Shown here in pieces: positions 1-10,562 of a DNA stretch of 64,000 bases; position 1 is the first letter of the stretch; every line of letters starts with the position of its first letter. Source of the DNA: Massilia phyllostachyos (GTDB lineage: Bacteria > Pseudomonadota > Gammaproteobacteria > Burkholderiales > Burkholderiaceae_D); NCBI RefSeq assembly GCF_021044825.1, contig NZ_JAJNOC010000008.1, forward strand, positions 186,001 to 250,000, written 5' to 3'. A program made the translations under genes and the position numbers. The notes under the pieces are model-generated. The model was given only the letters and a program-made list of their open reading frames with translations. It had not been told where the DNA came from and did not search any database.

Positions 1-4
1 CAGT

Positions 5-34
5 ATTTTAACCTGCTTTAGCACTACTTTTCAA
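5..34 (-). promoter_or_regulatory. Candidate sigma-70 promoter reading out of the window
   Basis: Read on the minus strand there is TTGAAA (29-34), an 18-bp spacer and TAAAAT (5-10), which is close to the sigma-70 consensus. It points left, away from secG. In related genomes a tRNA-Leu and the nuo operon often follow secG, so this may drive them, but that gene lies outside the window. The surrounding 1-150 is AT-rich for this genome, and I see no gene in 1-227. Confidence 0.4.
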
Positions 35-185
35 TGCACAAATTGCGCTATCACAAGGAAATTACGCAATTAATAAACATTTCTTTGACGCTCTTTAATC
101 TTTACAGCAGCGCAAATAAGAATGAGTAGCATTTAGCAGATTCTGCAGGAGAGCCGCCCCGCAGCGAGGCGCATTCTACCGCTAA

Positions 186-216
186 TCGCGAACAGGCGTG
201 CGATGCCTGCTCGCGA
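186..216 (-). terminator. Hairpin after secG, possible terminator
   Basis: Arms of 12 bases (186-197 and 205-216, one mismatch) flank a 7-base loop, immediately downstream of the secG stop codon. No clear U-tract follows, so it may be an mRNA 3' stabiliser or a weak terminator rather than a canonical intrinsic terminator. Confidence 0.3.
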
Positions 217-227
217 TGGAGGGACGA

Positions 228-719
228 TTACTTGCCGGCCGGAGCAGGAGCGGCCGGAGCTGGGGCCGCAGGCGCGGCCGCGGCCGGAGCGGCGGTGCTC
301 GGCGCCGGGTTCGACACGCCCGGGGTCTGCGGGATGTCGTTGACCGGGACGGCCGGGGAGGTGGCCGCGCCGGCGTTCGGGCCCGCGCCCGGGACGTCGC
401 TCGGGATGCCGGTGGCCGGCGCCTTCGACGACGGCACGGTCACGCGGCCCATCACGCCTTCGTCGGCGCCCGGGGCGCTGCGGTTGGTGCTGGTCCAGGC
501 CAGGGCCAGGGTCGAGGCGAAGAAGATGGCGGCGGCGACGGCGGTCGACTTCGACAGGAAGTTCGACGAACCGGAGGCGCCGAACAGGCTGCCGGAAGCA
601 CCCGAACCAAAGGCGGCGCCCATGTCGGCGCCCTTGCCGTGCTGGACCAGCACCAGGCCGATGATGGCCAGGGCCGAAATGACCTGCACAACAATAATCA
701 GATTAAACAAGGTGCTCAT
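228..719 (-). CDS. secG: Preprotein translocase subunit SecG
   Basis: SecG is the small, auxiliary subunit of the SecYEG inner-membrane translocation channel. The 163-residue product has an N-terminal hydrophobic segment (about residues 4-24), a glycine-rich loop containing GKGADMGAAFGSGASGSLFG (about 29-48), and a second membrane segment (about 57-77), which is the SecG fold. A long Ala/Pro-rich tail (about 85-163) makes it longer than E. coli SecG (110 aa); such tails are common in betaproteobacteria. It lies 59 bp downstream of tpiA on the same strand and is probably cotranscribed with it, the usual tpiA-secG arrangement. Confidence 0.95.
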   Translation of the reverse strand: MSTLFNLIIVVQVISALAIIGLVLVQHGKGADMGAAFGSGASGSLFGASGSSNFLSKSTAVAAAIFFASTLALAWTSTNRSAPGADEGVMGRVTVPSSKAPATGIPSDVPGAGPNAGAATSPAVPVNDIPQTPGVSNPAPSTAAPAAAAPAAPAPAAPAPAGK

Positions 720-778
720 TGCAATTCCATTTCCAGGTTAACGACGTTTCAAATGCTTGTAAGAGTGTTTTGTATTTC

Positions 779-1528
779 TTATTGCGCAGCGCGGATGATC
801 GCGAGGAAATCCGCCGCCTTCAACGCTGCACCACCGATCAGCCCGCCATCGATGTCCGGCTGCGCCATCAGGTCCGCCGCATTATCCGGCTTCATGCTGC
901 CGCCGTACAGCACCAGCACGTTTTCCGCCGCCTCGGCGTTGCATACACGCAGTTTTTCGCGCAGGGCGGCGTGCACTTCCTGGGCCATGGCCGGGGTCGC
1001 GGTCTTGCCGGTGCCGATCGCCCACACCGGCTCGTAGGCGACCACCAGCTTGTGCACCGCATCCGGACCGACCTGGGCCAGCACCGCATCCAGCTGGGCG
1101 CCAACCACGTCCATGGTCTGCCCCGCTTCGCGCTGCGCCAGCGTTTCGCCGACGCAGACGATCGGGGTCAGGCCAGCATCCAGCGCCGACTGCACCTTGC
1201 GCGCCACCAGATCGTTCGCCTCGCCATGGTAGGCGCGGCGCTCGGAGTGGCCGATGATCACATAGCGGCAACCGAAATCCTGCAGCATCGAGGCGCACAC
1301 TTCGCCGGTATAGGCGCCGGGCTGCTGGCAGGACACGTCCTGCCCACCCCAGGCCAGCGCGGTTCCCGTCAGGAGATCCTGGCACTGGTGCAGGTAGGGC
1401 GCCGGCACGCAGACCGCCGCGGCGGCCTTCGCATCCTGCAATCCCTCGAGAATCCCGTTCAGCAGCGTGGCATTGGCCGCGCGGCTGCCGTTCATTTTCC
1501 AGTTACCGACGACGAGTTTCTGACGCAT
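779..1528 (-). CDS. tpiA: Triosephosphate isomerase
   Basis: Interconverts dihydroxyacetone phosphate and glyceraldehyde 3-phosphate in glycolysis and gluconeogenesis. At 249 residues it is full length for a TIM barrel. Visible motifs are NWKMNG near the N-terminus (substrate-binding Lys), GHSERR (catalytic His region, about residue 95) and the signature [16 protein letters not shown] with the catalytic Glu, followed by the phosphate-binding GGSM loop near the C-terminus. A promoter (TTGACC-17-TAGAAT) lies just upstream, and secG follows on the same strand. Confidence 0.97.
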   Translation of the reverse strand: MRQKLVVGNWKMNGSRAANATLLNGILEGLQDAKAAAAVCVPAPYLHQCQDLLTGTALAWGGQDVSCQQPGAYTGEVCASMLQDFGCRYVIIGHSERRAYHGEANDLVARKVQSALDAGLTPIVCVGETLAQREAGQTMDVVGAQLDAVLAQVGPDAVHKLVVAYEPVWAIGTGKTATPAMAQEVHAALREKLRVCNAEAAENVLVLYGGSMKPDNAADLMAQPDIDGGLIGGAALKAADFLAIIRAAQ

Positions 1529-1555
1529 AGAAGCCCATGTTGAAATTAACCCGCT

Positions 1556-1584
1556 ATTCTAGCGGTCGAATATGTGGCGGTCAA
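1556..1584 (-). promoter_or_regulatory. Sigma-70 promoter of tpiA-secG
   Basis: On the minus strand TTGACC (1579-1584) and TAGAAT (1556-1561) are separated by exactly 17 bp. Both hexamers match consensus at five of six positions. The predicted start of transcription, near 1549, leaves a leader of about 20 bases before the tpiA ATG. Confidence 0.6.
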
Positions 1585-1624
1585 ACAATGGCTGAGCTCA
1601 CCACTTCCCTTTTTTATCAATCGC

Positions 1625-2605
1625 TTACAGCACTTCCAGCACGATCTTGCCGACGTGCGTGCTCGACTCCATGAGCGCGTGCGCCTCGGCCGCCTGCGCC
1701 AGCGGGAAGGTCCGGTAGATGACCGGCTTGAGTTTGCCCTGTTCGAACAAGGGCCACACGCGCTCGCGCAAGTTGCGCGCGATCGCGGCCTTGAACTCGT
1801 TCGTGCGGGGACGCAGGGTCGAGCCGCTGATGTGCAGGCGGCGGCGCAGCACCTGGCCGAGGTCGATCTCAGCCCTAGCGCCGCCCAGCAGCGCGATCAG
1901 GGCGATGCGGCCGTCGTCGGCCAGGCAGTCGATTTCGCGCGGGATGTAGTCGCCGGCGACCATGTCGAGAATGACGTCGACGCCCTTCCCGCCCGTCAGC
2001 TCTTTCACCACGGCGGCGAAGTCCTCGGTCTTGTAGTTGATGCCGCGTTCGGCGCCCAGCGCTTCGCAGGCGCGCGCCTTGTCGTCCGAGCCGGCGGTGG
2101 CGAACACGCGGTGGCCGAGCGCGCTCGCCAGCTGGATCGCGCTCACGCCGATGCCGGAAGTGCCGCCCTGCACCAGCAGGGTTTCGCCCGGCGACAACCC
2201 TGCGCGGTCGAAGACGTTGGTCCAGACGGTGAAGAAGGTTTCCGGGAGCGAGGCTGCTTCGAGCGGGGTGAGGCCCTGCGGAATCGGCAGGCAATGTCCC
2301 GCCGGGACGACGCAGTATTCGGCATAGCCGCCACCCGGCGCCAGTGCGCAGACCATGTCGCCAAGCTTGAGGCCGGCGCTGGCCGCATCGCCGTCGACGA
2401 TCTCGCCGGCCACTTCCAGGCCCAGCAGCGGCGACGCGCCAGGTGGCGGCGGGTACTTGCCCATCCGCTGCAGCACGTCGGGACGGTTGATGCCGGCCGC
2501 ATGCACCTTGATTAACACCTCGCCCGGCTTCGGGACGGGCGTCGGATGGTCGGCCAGTTGCAGGACATCCGGCTTGCCCGGCTGCATGAAATCGATGGCG
2601 CGCAT
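1625..2605 (-). CDS. NAD(P)H-quinone oxidoreductase, PIG3/zeta-crystallin type
   Basis: A 326-residue medium-chain dehydrogenase/reductase of the quinone oxidoreductase branch. The N-terminal GroES-like domain (about 1-130) carries HAAGINRPDVLQRMGKYPPP, typical of the PIG3 family. The Rossmann domain has the nucleotide-binding QGGTSGIGVSAIQLA (about 150) and a FATAGSDDKA segment. The structural zinc cysteines of alcohol dehydrogenases are absent, as expected. The family reduces quinones or similar enones with NADPH. It is preceded by 57 bp and a hypothetical gene on the same strand; the native substrate cannot be read from sequence. Confidence 0.88.
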   Translation of the reverse strand: MRAIDFMQPGKPDVLQLADHPTPVPKPGEVLIKVHAAGINRPDVLQRMGKYPPPPGASPLLGLEVAGEIVDGDAASAGLKLGDMVCALAPGGGYAEYCVVPAGHCLPIPQGLTPLEAASLPETFFTVWTNVFDRAGLSPGETLLVQGGTSGIGVSAIQLASALGHRVFATAGSDDKARACEALGAERGINYKTEDFAAVVKELTGGKGVDVILDMVAGDYIPREIDCLADDGRIALIALLGGARAEIDLGQVLRRRLHISGSTLRPRTNEFKAAIARNLRERVWPLFEQGKLKPVIYRTFPLAQAAEAHALMESSTHVGKIVLEVL

Positions 2606-2662
2606 GGCTGCTCCCGTGTTGAAAAAACCGCAATTGTACGGGAGCTGGAAAAGATATGCAGT

Positions 2663-3121
2663 CTAGCCGTGCCAACCCGCGCTGCGCCTGCCTTCGAACA
2701 AGTCGACAGGCATGCAATGCTCGGACGCCTGTCGGCTGGCGACCCGCCCGTCCCGGCCCACGAGACGCAAGGTGCACCGGAACGGATCGCCCGCCATGAC
2801 ACGCCACGGCTGCGCCGGCGCCGCCGCCGGCAAGCCGAATTCGACCAGCATGCCCGCTTCGGCGAGGTCGGATGGCGACGCACCCAGCTTCCCCAGCGCG
2901 CGGCCCAGATAGTCCGCATAGGCGCGCGCCGCGCTGGCCGCGGCCGGCGCGGCCGGTTCCGCGCTGCCGGCGAGCAGGTCGAGATGCACCCGATTGCCGC
3001 CATCGCGCAGCTCGCGGACCATCACGCCGAACGCCCAGTAGCCTTGGTAGTCGTTGTAGCGGCTGATGAAGGTGCCCATCAGGCCGCCGGCAACATGGTT
3101 GAGTTTGTATTTGGTGAGCAT
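2663..3121 (-). CDS. Conserved-looking hypothetical protein
   Basis: A 152-residue product if the ATG at 3121 is used. That start is preferred because the Lys/Tyr-rich stretch after it reads like a protein start, whereas the upstream 29 codons look like shadow sequence rich in Arg and Ser. I recognise no family. The N-terminal half has GGLMGTFISRYNDYQGYWAFG and alternating hydrophobics; an Ala/Pro-rich linker (about 53-63) precedes a helical segment and a C-terminal beta-rich part. No signal peptide or membrane segment is visible. It may be cotranscribed with the quinone oxidoreductase 57 bp downstream. Confidence 0.55.
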   Translation of the reverse strand: MLTKYKLNHVAGGLMGTFISRYNDYQGYWAFGVMVRELRDGGNRVHLDLLAGSAEPAAPAAASAARAYADYLGRALGKLGASPSDLAEAGMLVEFGLPAAAPAQPWRVMAGDPFRCTLRLVGRDGRVASRQASEHCMPVDLFEGRRSAGWHG

Positions 3122-3224
3122 GACCCGCCTTCGCCGAGCGCCGGATGCCTGGCGTCGTCCGACGGATCGACCGGAATTGAAGGGCCAGGGGGTCAGCATA
3201 GCAAACATCCCCCGGCCCGGGCAA

Positions 3225-5618
<2,394 letters not shown>

Positions 5619-5629
5619 CTCTGCCTCTC

Positions 5630-5665
5630 TGTTGTCTGTGATGGGATGCTACTGGACAGACAACA
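5630..5665. promoter_or_regulatory. Perfect 10-bp inverted repeat upstream of katE
   Basis: TGTTGTCTGT (5630-5639) and ACAGACAACA (5656-5665) are exact inverse complements, 16 bases apart, ending 11 bases before the katE ATG. It could be an operator, or an mRNA hairpin next to the ribosome-binding site. A second short palindrome, CTATCTTAACGATAG, lies at 5733-5747. No promoter is convincing enough to call here. Confidence 0.45.
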
Positions 5666-5754
5666 TAGCCGGAGGCGGTGCGGCGCACTGTTGGGCAACT
5701 AACCCAGCGGCCGGAACGCGACACAATTATCGCTATCTTAACGATAGGGCCGCA

Positions 5755-5961
5755 CTATCGCCCCACGCCGACCAGGGTATCGCGGCGCAGGCGCAGGCGC
5801 GTGTGCGGCGCGCGGATGCCGGCGCACATGCCCCAGGCCGCGGCCCAGCGCAGGGCGCGGTCGGTCTCCGGGCCGAAGGGCCGCGCGGCGGCCGCCCGCT
5901 GGAGGGCTGCCGACATGCGCTGCATGGCATAGAGCTTTTTGGTGGACACGATCTTGGCCAT
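5755..5961 (-). CDS. Small hypothetical protein, doubtful
   Basis: A 68-codon frame from ATG 5961; a longer version would begin at TTG 5988. The product starts MAKIVSTKKLYAMQRMSAAL and is basic, with a helix-forming N-terminus and an Arg-rich C-terminus. No family is recognised and no strong Shine-Dalgarno sequence is seen, although AAGGA lies 18 bases upstream. It occupies the otherwise empty 386-bp gap between katE and the MYG1-family gene. It may be a real small gene or chance coding in GC-rich DNA. Confidence 0.3.
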   Translation of the reverse strand: MAKIVSTKKLYAMQRMSAALQRAAAARPFGPETDRALRWAAAWGMCAGIRAPHTRLRLRRDTLVGVGR

Positions 5962-6004
5962 GAGCCCAAGATACGGCGTCCTTATCAAAATGACAGTGCC
6001 GTAT

Positions 6005-6997
6005 TTAACTCATGGGGACGACCGGCGCGCGCGGCACGTACAGCGGAGTCTCGCCGCTGTCGACCGCCTGCAGTGCCTGCAGCGCCATCGCGTAGGCGCC
6101 GTTGTAGGACTTGGCGGCGGCGATGAAGCGGCCGTTGTGGCAGAACTTGGCGTCCGCCACGCCGGTGACCGCGGCCAGGTCGGCGTCGCGCAGGCCGGCC
6201 CAGGCGGCCGGCAGGTCGGCGCGCGCATCGAAGGTGTCGACCGTCGCGGGCACGGTGTGCAGCATGTGGCGGTCTTCCGAGCGGCTGTAGCTGATCACGA
6301 ACAGCACCTTCGGCATCTCCTTGCGCACCACCGAGGTCCAGGGCAGCGCCGCGTTCTTCAGGAACAGCAGGCGGCCGTGCTCCAGCACTTCGGCCTGGCG
6401 CACCTGGGACAGCGCCAGGGTGGCGCCGACGCGGTACTTGACGGCGTTCGCCATCACGTCGGTGAGGAAGGCCATCACCTTGCGGAACTGGGCCAGGCGG
6501 AAGGCCTCCGCCTCGCCGCCGTAGCCGAGCCGTTCCTCGTCGAGCCAGTTGGGGTTGTAGCCCGACACCACCGCCGACAGGCCGTAGCCGCCCGGCGCGT
6601 TCTTGGCCGCGCCGACGTCCGACAGGTCGAGGTATTGCACGATGTCGCCGTCGATCGCGTAGGCCATCTGCTGGGCGGTGTCGTCGTCGAGCACTTGGGC
6701 CGTGTGCTGCAGCGCCAGCGCGGCGACGCAGCGCGCGCCGTATTCGCGCCAGACCAGGCCGGCGCTGGCATAGGGCACGCCGGACATGCGGGCGCCCTCG
6801 AAGCCTTTCTGGTGATGGTCGAAGCGGCCGGTGGCCGGGTCCCAGATGCCGCCGACGTCAACCGCGAAGTCGCCGGCTTCGATGGTGGCCGGGTCGCGGG
6901 TGCGGACGATGTCCGCGTCGGGGAACAGGATGTGCAGGACGGCTACCGCCCATGCGTCGTCGGCGTGGAACTTGCCGTTGTGGGTCACGATGACCAT
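6005..6997 (-). CDS. MYG1 family protein (UPF0160)
   Basis: 330 residues starting MVIVTHNGKFHADDAWAVA, the family hallmark (THxGxFHxDD). A second metal-binding type motif, DVGGIWDPATGRFDHHQKGF, follows at about residues 77-96, and DHH-superfamily features continue to the C-terminus (GVADAKFCHNGRFIAAAKS). Eukaryotic MYG1 is an exonuclease that links nuclear and mitochondrial RNA processing; bacterial members are presumed metal-dependent phosphoesterases of unknown substrate. Predicted cytoplasmic and transcribed alone. A repeat of the GGGCGG family lies between it and fdhD. Confidence 0.85.
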   Translation of the reverse strand: MVIVTHNGKFHADDAWAVAVLHILFPDADIVRTRDPATIEAGDFAVDVGGIWDPATGRFDHHQKGFEGARMSGVPYASAGLVWREYGARCVAALALQHTAQVLDDDTAQQMAYAIDGDIVQYLDLSDVGAAKNAPGGYGLSAVVSGYNPNWLDEERLGYGGEAEAFRLAQFRKVMAFLTDVMANAVKYRVGATLALSQVRQAEVLEHGRLLFLKNAALPWTSVVRKEMPKVLFVISYSRSEDRHMLHTVPATVDTFDARADLPAAWAGLRDADLAAVTGVADAKFCHNGRFIAAAKSYNGAYAMALQALQAVDSGETPLYVPRAPVVPMS

Positions 6998-7120
6998 GAA
7001 TGCTCCAGGATGCTTTGCTCGAAGGGCTGCATCATACGCTGTTGCAGGGTGTTCGGCTTTGCCGAACGCGCGTTCAACCGGCCCGTGTATGGACGATGCG
7101 CGTCATTTCATCGTGGTTTT

Positions 7121-7166
7121 GAACGCGTGGGCGGAGGACCGCGGGGCCGCCCAGGCCCACCCTACG
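7121..7166. repeat. Palindromic repeat, family B, copy 1 (variant)
   Basis: Begins GAACGCGTGGGCGGAGGACC and ends CCCACCCTACG, with about 14 extra bases inside the usual hairpin. It matches copies at 11970, 43803, 44934 and 56483 and the related hairpin at 50012. It lies between the fdhD stop and the MYG1-family start. Confidence 0.7.
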
Positions 7167-7989
7167 AAACCCGGTCAGCGTGGCTATAAAGCACGTGCCT
7201 TGCGCCGCGGACAAATCCCGCCAGGGTCAGGCCGGCCTGCTCGGCTACCTGCACCGCCAGCGCGGTCGGTGCGGAGATCGCGGCGAGCAAGGGCATGCCG
7301 GCGCGCGCCGCCTTCTGCACCATCTCGAAACTCGCGCGGCTGGTCACCACTGCGAAGCCGTCGGCGGTGTCGACGCGTTCGCGCGCCAGCGCGCCGACCA
7401 GCTTGTCGAGCGCATTGTGGCGGCCCACGTCTTCGCGCACGCAACGCAGCTCTCCATCGCGTGACGCCCAGCCGGCGGCATGCACCGCGCCGGTCGCATG
7501 GTGCAGGTCCTGGCGCCCGGCCAGCGCCGCCATCGCGCGGTGCAGCGCGTCCGCATCGAAGCGCAAGTCATTCCCGTCGCGCGGCGCATCGAAGGCGTCC
7601 ATCTCGAAGCGCGCCAGGCTCTCCACGCCGCACAGGCCGCAGCCGGTGCGGCCGGTGCGGGCGCGCCGGTGTTCCTTCAGCCGCATCATGGCCCCCGCCG
7701 CGATGCGCATCTCGATCGCGATGCCCTGCGCGCCCTCCTCCACCTCCAGCTCGTAGATGTCGGCGGCATGGCGCACGATGCGCTCGCCCAGCGAAAAGCC
7801 GACCGCGAAGTCTTCCAGGTCCAGCGGCGAAGCCAGCATCACCGCGTGGCTGATGCCGTTGTACACCAAGGCCACCGGCACTTCCTCGGCCACCAGCTCG
7901 GCGCAGCAGGCCAGGGCGCCCTCTTGCCAGCGCGCGGCCGGCAGGCGGCTGGCGCCGGGCGGCGCGAAGAAGCCCTCGCCCGCGTTCAC
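7162..7989 (-). CDS. fdhD: Formate dehydrogenase accessory sulfurtransferase FdhD
   Basis: FdhD passes sulfur from a cysteine desulfurase to the molybdenum cofactor of formate dehydrogenase-type enzymes. The conserved CxxC (TGCGLCGVESL, about residues 97-107) that carries the sulfur is present, as are NGISHAVMLASPLDLEDFAVGFSLGE-type segments and the C-terminal SRASFEMVQKAARAGMP block. I chose the GTG at 7989 rather than the longer frame: it overlaps the oxidoreductase stop as GTGA and has GGGAG 7 bases upstream, giving 275 residues. Translational coupling to the upstream molybdoenzyme suggests that enzyme is its client. Confidence 0.93.
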   Translation of the reverse strand: MNAGEGFFAPPGASRLPAARWQEGALACCAELVAEEVPVALVYNGISHAVMLASPLDLEDFAVGFSLGERIVRHAADIYELEVEEGAQGIAIEMRIAAGAMMRLKEHRRARTGRTGCGLCGVESLARFEMDAFDAPRDGNDLRFDADALHRAMAALAGRQDLHHATGAVHAAGWASRDGELRCVREDVGRHNALDKLVGALARERVDTADGFAVVTSRASFEMVQKAARAGMPLLAAISAPTALAVQVAEQAGLTLAGFVRGARHVLYSHADRVS

Positions 7990-10292
7990 GACGATCTCCC
8001 GCCGCGCTCGAGGACCACGTCGATCGCCTTCGCCGCCGGCACCTTGCTCTCCTTGGCGTGGTGCCACAGCGGGATCAGGGCGTTCAGCTCCGGGTAGTAG
8101 CCGGCCAGGCAGCCTTCCGGCACGTCGTAGGGCACGACCGCCAGGCCGTCGACGCGCCGTTCGACGCCGTCGTCGGCCGGGGTGCGCAGGGAGACCAGCT
8201 CGCCCTCGCGCAGCGCGTAGCGGGCCATGTCGGCGCGCGCCATGAACAGCACCATGCGGCTGCCCTGCACGCCGCGGAAGTGGTCGTCGTAGTTGTAGAT
8301 CGTGGTGTTGAACTGGCCGTCGCTGCGCACCGTGAACAGGCGCAGCGTGGCCGGGCCGCCCTGCAGGTCAGGGTTACCGTCCAGCGTTTCGGGCGCCGTG
8401 AAGTGGGCCTTGCCCGATTCGGTCTTCCAGATCCGGTGCGCCGCGCCGAGCGGCCGGCGGAAGCCCCCCGGCGTCCACATGCGCTCGTTGAAGTCATGGA
8501 AGATGTCGGGATAGGTCTCGGCGATCGCCTCGCGCACCAGCGCATAGTCGCCGACCCAGCGGTCCCAGTCCACGCGCGGGTTCGCATCGAGCGTGGCCTT
8601 GGCGATGCCGGCCACGATGGCCGGCTCCGACAGCAGGGTCGAGGCCGCCGGCTCGGCCCGTCCGCGCGAGCCGTGCATGCAGCCGGTGCTGTCCTCGACC
8701 GTGACGTCCTGCTCCCCGCTGGCCTGGCGGTCGATCTCGATCCGGCCCAGGCAGGGCAGCACATAGGAAGCCTTGCCGTGGATGACGTGGTTGCGGTTGA
8801 GTTTCGTGGCGATCTGCACGGTGAGCGGGATGTCGCGCCAGGCCTGCTCCATCAGGCCGCGTTCGGGTATCGCGCGCACGAAGTTGCCTCCCAGGCCGAC
8901 GAAGGCCTGCACCTTGCGCTCGAGGATGGCCTCGCAGGCTTCGACCGTGTTCATGCCCTTCTCGCGCGGCGGTTCGAAGGCATACTGTTCCTGCAGCTTG
9001 TCGAGCGGCGCCAGTTCCGGCTTCTCGGTGATGCCCACGGTGCGCTGGCCCTGCACGTTGGAGTGGCCCCGCACCGGGCACACGCCGGCGCCGGGCTTGC
9101 CGATGTTCCCGCGCAGGAGCAGCAGGTTGACGATCATGGTCACGTTCTGCACCCCGTTGCGGTGCTGGGTCAGGCCCATGCCGTAGATGCCCATCACGGC
9201 GCCCGCCTCGCAGTAGACTTGCGCCGCCGCTTCCAGGTCGGCGCGCCGCAGGCCCGATTCGCGCTCGATCGCCTCCCAGCCGCAGTCACGCACCGATTGC
9301 TCGAACTCGGCGAATCCCTGGGTGTGCTCCTGGATGAAGGCGACGTCGAGCACGCGCTGCTCGCCCGCCGCCTGGGCCGCGTCGTCGCGGTCGAACACGG
9401 CCTTGCACAGGCCCATGATGGCGGCGCTGTCGCCGCCCGGCCGCACCTGGTGGTACTGGGTGCTGATCGGGGTCTCGTGCCCGGTCAGCATCTCCAGCGG
9501 CGACTGCGGATTGGTGAAGCTCACCAGGCCGCGTTCGCGCAAGGGGTTGAAGGTGATGATCGGCACGCCGCGCGCACGCGCTTCCTGCAGCTGGTGCAGC
9601 ATGCGCGGGCTGTTGGTGCCGACGTTCTGGCCGAAGAAGAAGATGCAGTCGGTCTCCTCGAAGTCGTGCAGCACCACGGTGCCGACCGGCACGCCGATGG
9701 TCTTCTTCAGGCCGACCGAGGTGCTTTCGTGGCACATGTTCGAGCTGTCCGGCAGGTTGTTATTGCCGTACATGCGCGCCATCAGCGAATACATGTAGGA
9801 AGTCTCGAGCGAGGCGCGGCCCGAGGCGTAGAACACCACCTGCTCGCGCGCCATGCCGCGCAGCAGCGCGCCGATCTCGGCAAACGCGGTCTCCCAGCTC
9901 ACTTCGCGGTACTTGTCGCTGGCCGCGTCCCAGCGCAGCGGCACGGTCAGGCGGCCCTGGTCTTCCAGCGTGTGGTCGTCCCAGGCTTCAAGCTCGGTCA
10001 CGGTGTGGCGTTCGAAGAAGTCGGCGCCGATGGTCTTGCTGGTGGTTTCCCAGGCGGTGGCCTTGGCGCCGCTTTCGCAGAACTCGAAGGGATGCGGATT
10101 GGCGGGCTTGGCCCAGGCGCAGCTGACACAGGCGAAGCCGTCCGGCTTGTTCTGCTTGAGCAGCAGGCGGCTGTCCTTGATCGGCACGCGCTGGTCCAGC
10201 AGGATCGTCGACACCTTGGCCAGCGAACCCCAGCCGCCGGCCGGCATGTCGGCCCGGCCGATCTTCACATCTTCTCCCGCGTGCTTGCTCAT
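7986..10292 (-). CDS. FdhF/YdeP-family molybdopterin oxidoreductase
   Basis: 768 residues from ATG 10292, which has GAGGAG 6-7 bases upstream. It resembles the alpha-subunit-only formate-dehydrogenase-like branch (E. coli YdeP). The N-terminus has CVSCAWAKP in place of a four-Cys [4Fe-4S] motif; the molybdopterin domain includes YASGRASLETSYMYSLMARM, SSNMCHESTSVG (probable Mo-ligand Cys), GQNVGTNSPRMLHQLQEA and ITFNPLRERGL, and a C-terminal molydopterin dinucleotide-binding domain follows. No electron-transfer beta or gamma subunit is nearby, so the electron partner and substrate are unknown. Coupled to fdhD through a 4-bp overlap. Confidence 0.88.
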   Translation of the reverse strand: MSKHAGEDVKIGRADMPAGGWGSLAKVSTILLDQRVPIKDSRLLLKQNKPDGFACVSCAWAKPANPHPFEFCESGAKATAWETTSKTIGADFFERHTVTELEAWDDHTLEDQGRLTVPLRWDAASDKYREVSWETAFAEIGALLRGMAREQVVFYASGRASLETSYMYSLMARMYGNNNLPDSSNMCHESTSVGLKKTIGVPVGTVVLHDFEETDCIFFFGQNVGTNSPRMLHQLQEARARGVPIITFNPLRERGLVSFTNPQSPLEMLTGHETPISTQYHQVRPGGDSAAIMGLCKAVFDRDDAAQAAGEQRVLDVAFIQEHTQGFAEFEQSVRDCGWEAIERESGLRRADLEAAAQVYCEAGAVMGIYGMGLTQHRNGVQNVTMIVNLLLLRGNIGKPGAGVCPVRGHSNVQGQRTVGITEKPELAPLDKLQEQYAFEPPREKGMNTVEACEAILERKVQAFVGLGGNFVRAIPERGLMEQAWRDIPLTVQIATKLNRNHVIHGKASYVLPCLGRIEIDRQASGEQDVTVEDSTGCMHGSRGRAEPAASTLLSEPAIVAGIAKATLDANPRVDWDRWVGDYALVREAIAETYPDIFHDFNERMWTPGGFRRPLGAAHRIWKTESGKAHFTAPETLDGNPDLQGGPATLRLFTVRSDGQFNTTIYNYDDHFRGVQGSRMVLFMARADMARYALREGELVSLRTPADDGVERRVDGLAVVPYDVPEGCLAGYYPELNALIPLWHHAKESKVPAAKAIDVVLERGGRSS

Positions 10293-10562
10293 GGCTGCTC
10301 CTCGACTGTTGAACACCTACCGTAAAGGACTGGCACGCAATGCTCGGTGCGGCGACGAACAGTGGGAGGAGATTGCCGGGTCAAGCCGGGTACAGTATTT
10401 CTTCTCCTATCATAGAAAATTCTTGCAGGAATATTAATCTTTACGGCCTTGGACGCCGCGCAAGGATGGCGATTGTTGCCTTCTTGTTCACCCCGATGCA
10501 CCCGGCTAGATTGATCAGACGAGCTCATGCGTACTGCATGGGCGCCTTTTCGGGAGCATACG
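10293..10562. promoter_or_regulatory. Divergent intergenic region between the oxidoreductase and SGNH hydrolase genes
   Basis: A 270-bp gap that must hold both promoters. The clearest internal structure is the near-palindrome ATTCTTGCAGGAAT at 10419-10432 (six of seven pairs), in a locally AT-rich patch (10395-10445), a possible operator. I see no small gene. No promoter hexamers are convincing. Confidence 0.25.

Noticed and set aside
84-112. boxA-like sequence GCTCTTTAATCTTTACAG resembling a 16S rRNA leader
   Set aside because: No 16S gene follows in the plus direction; secG lies there instead. Short AT-rich similarity is probably chance or a relic.
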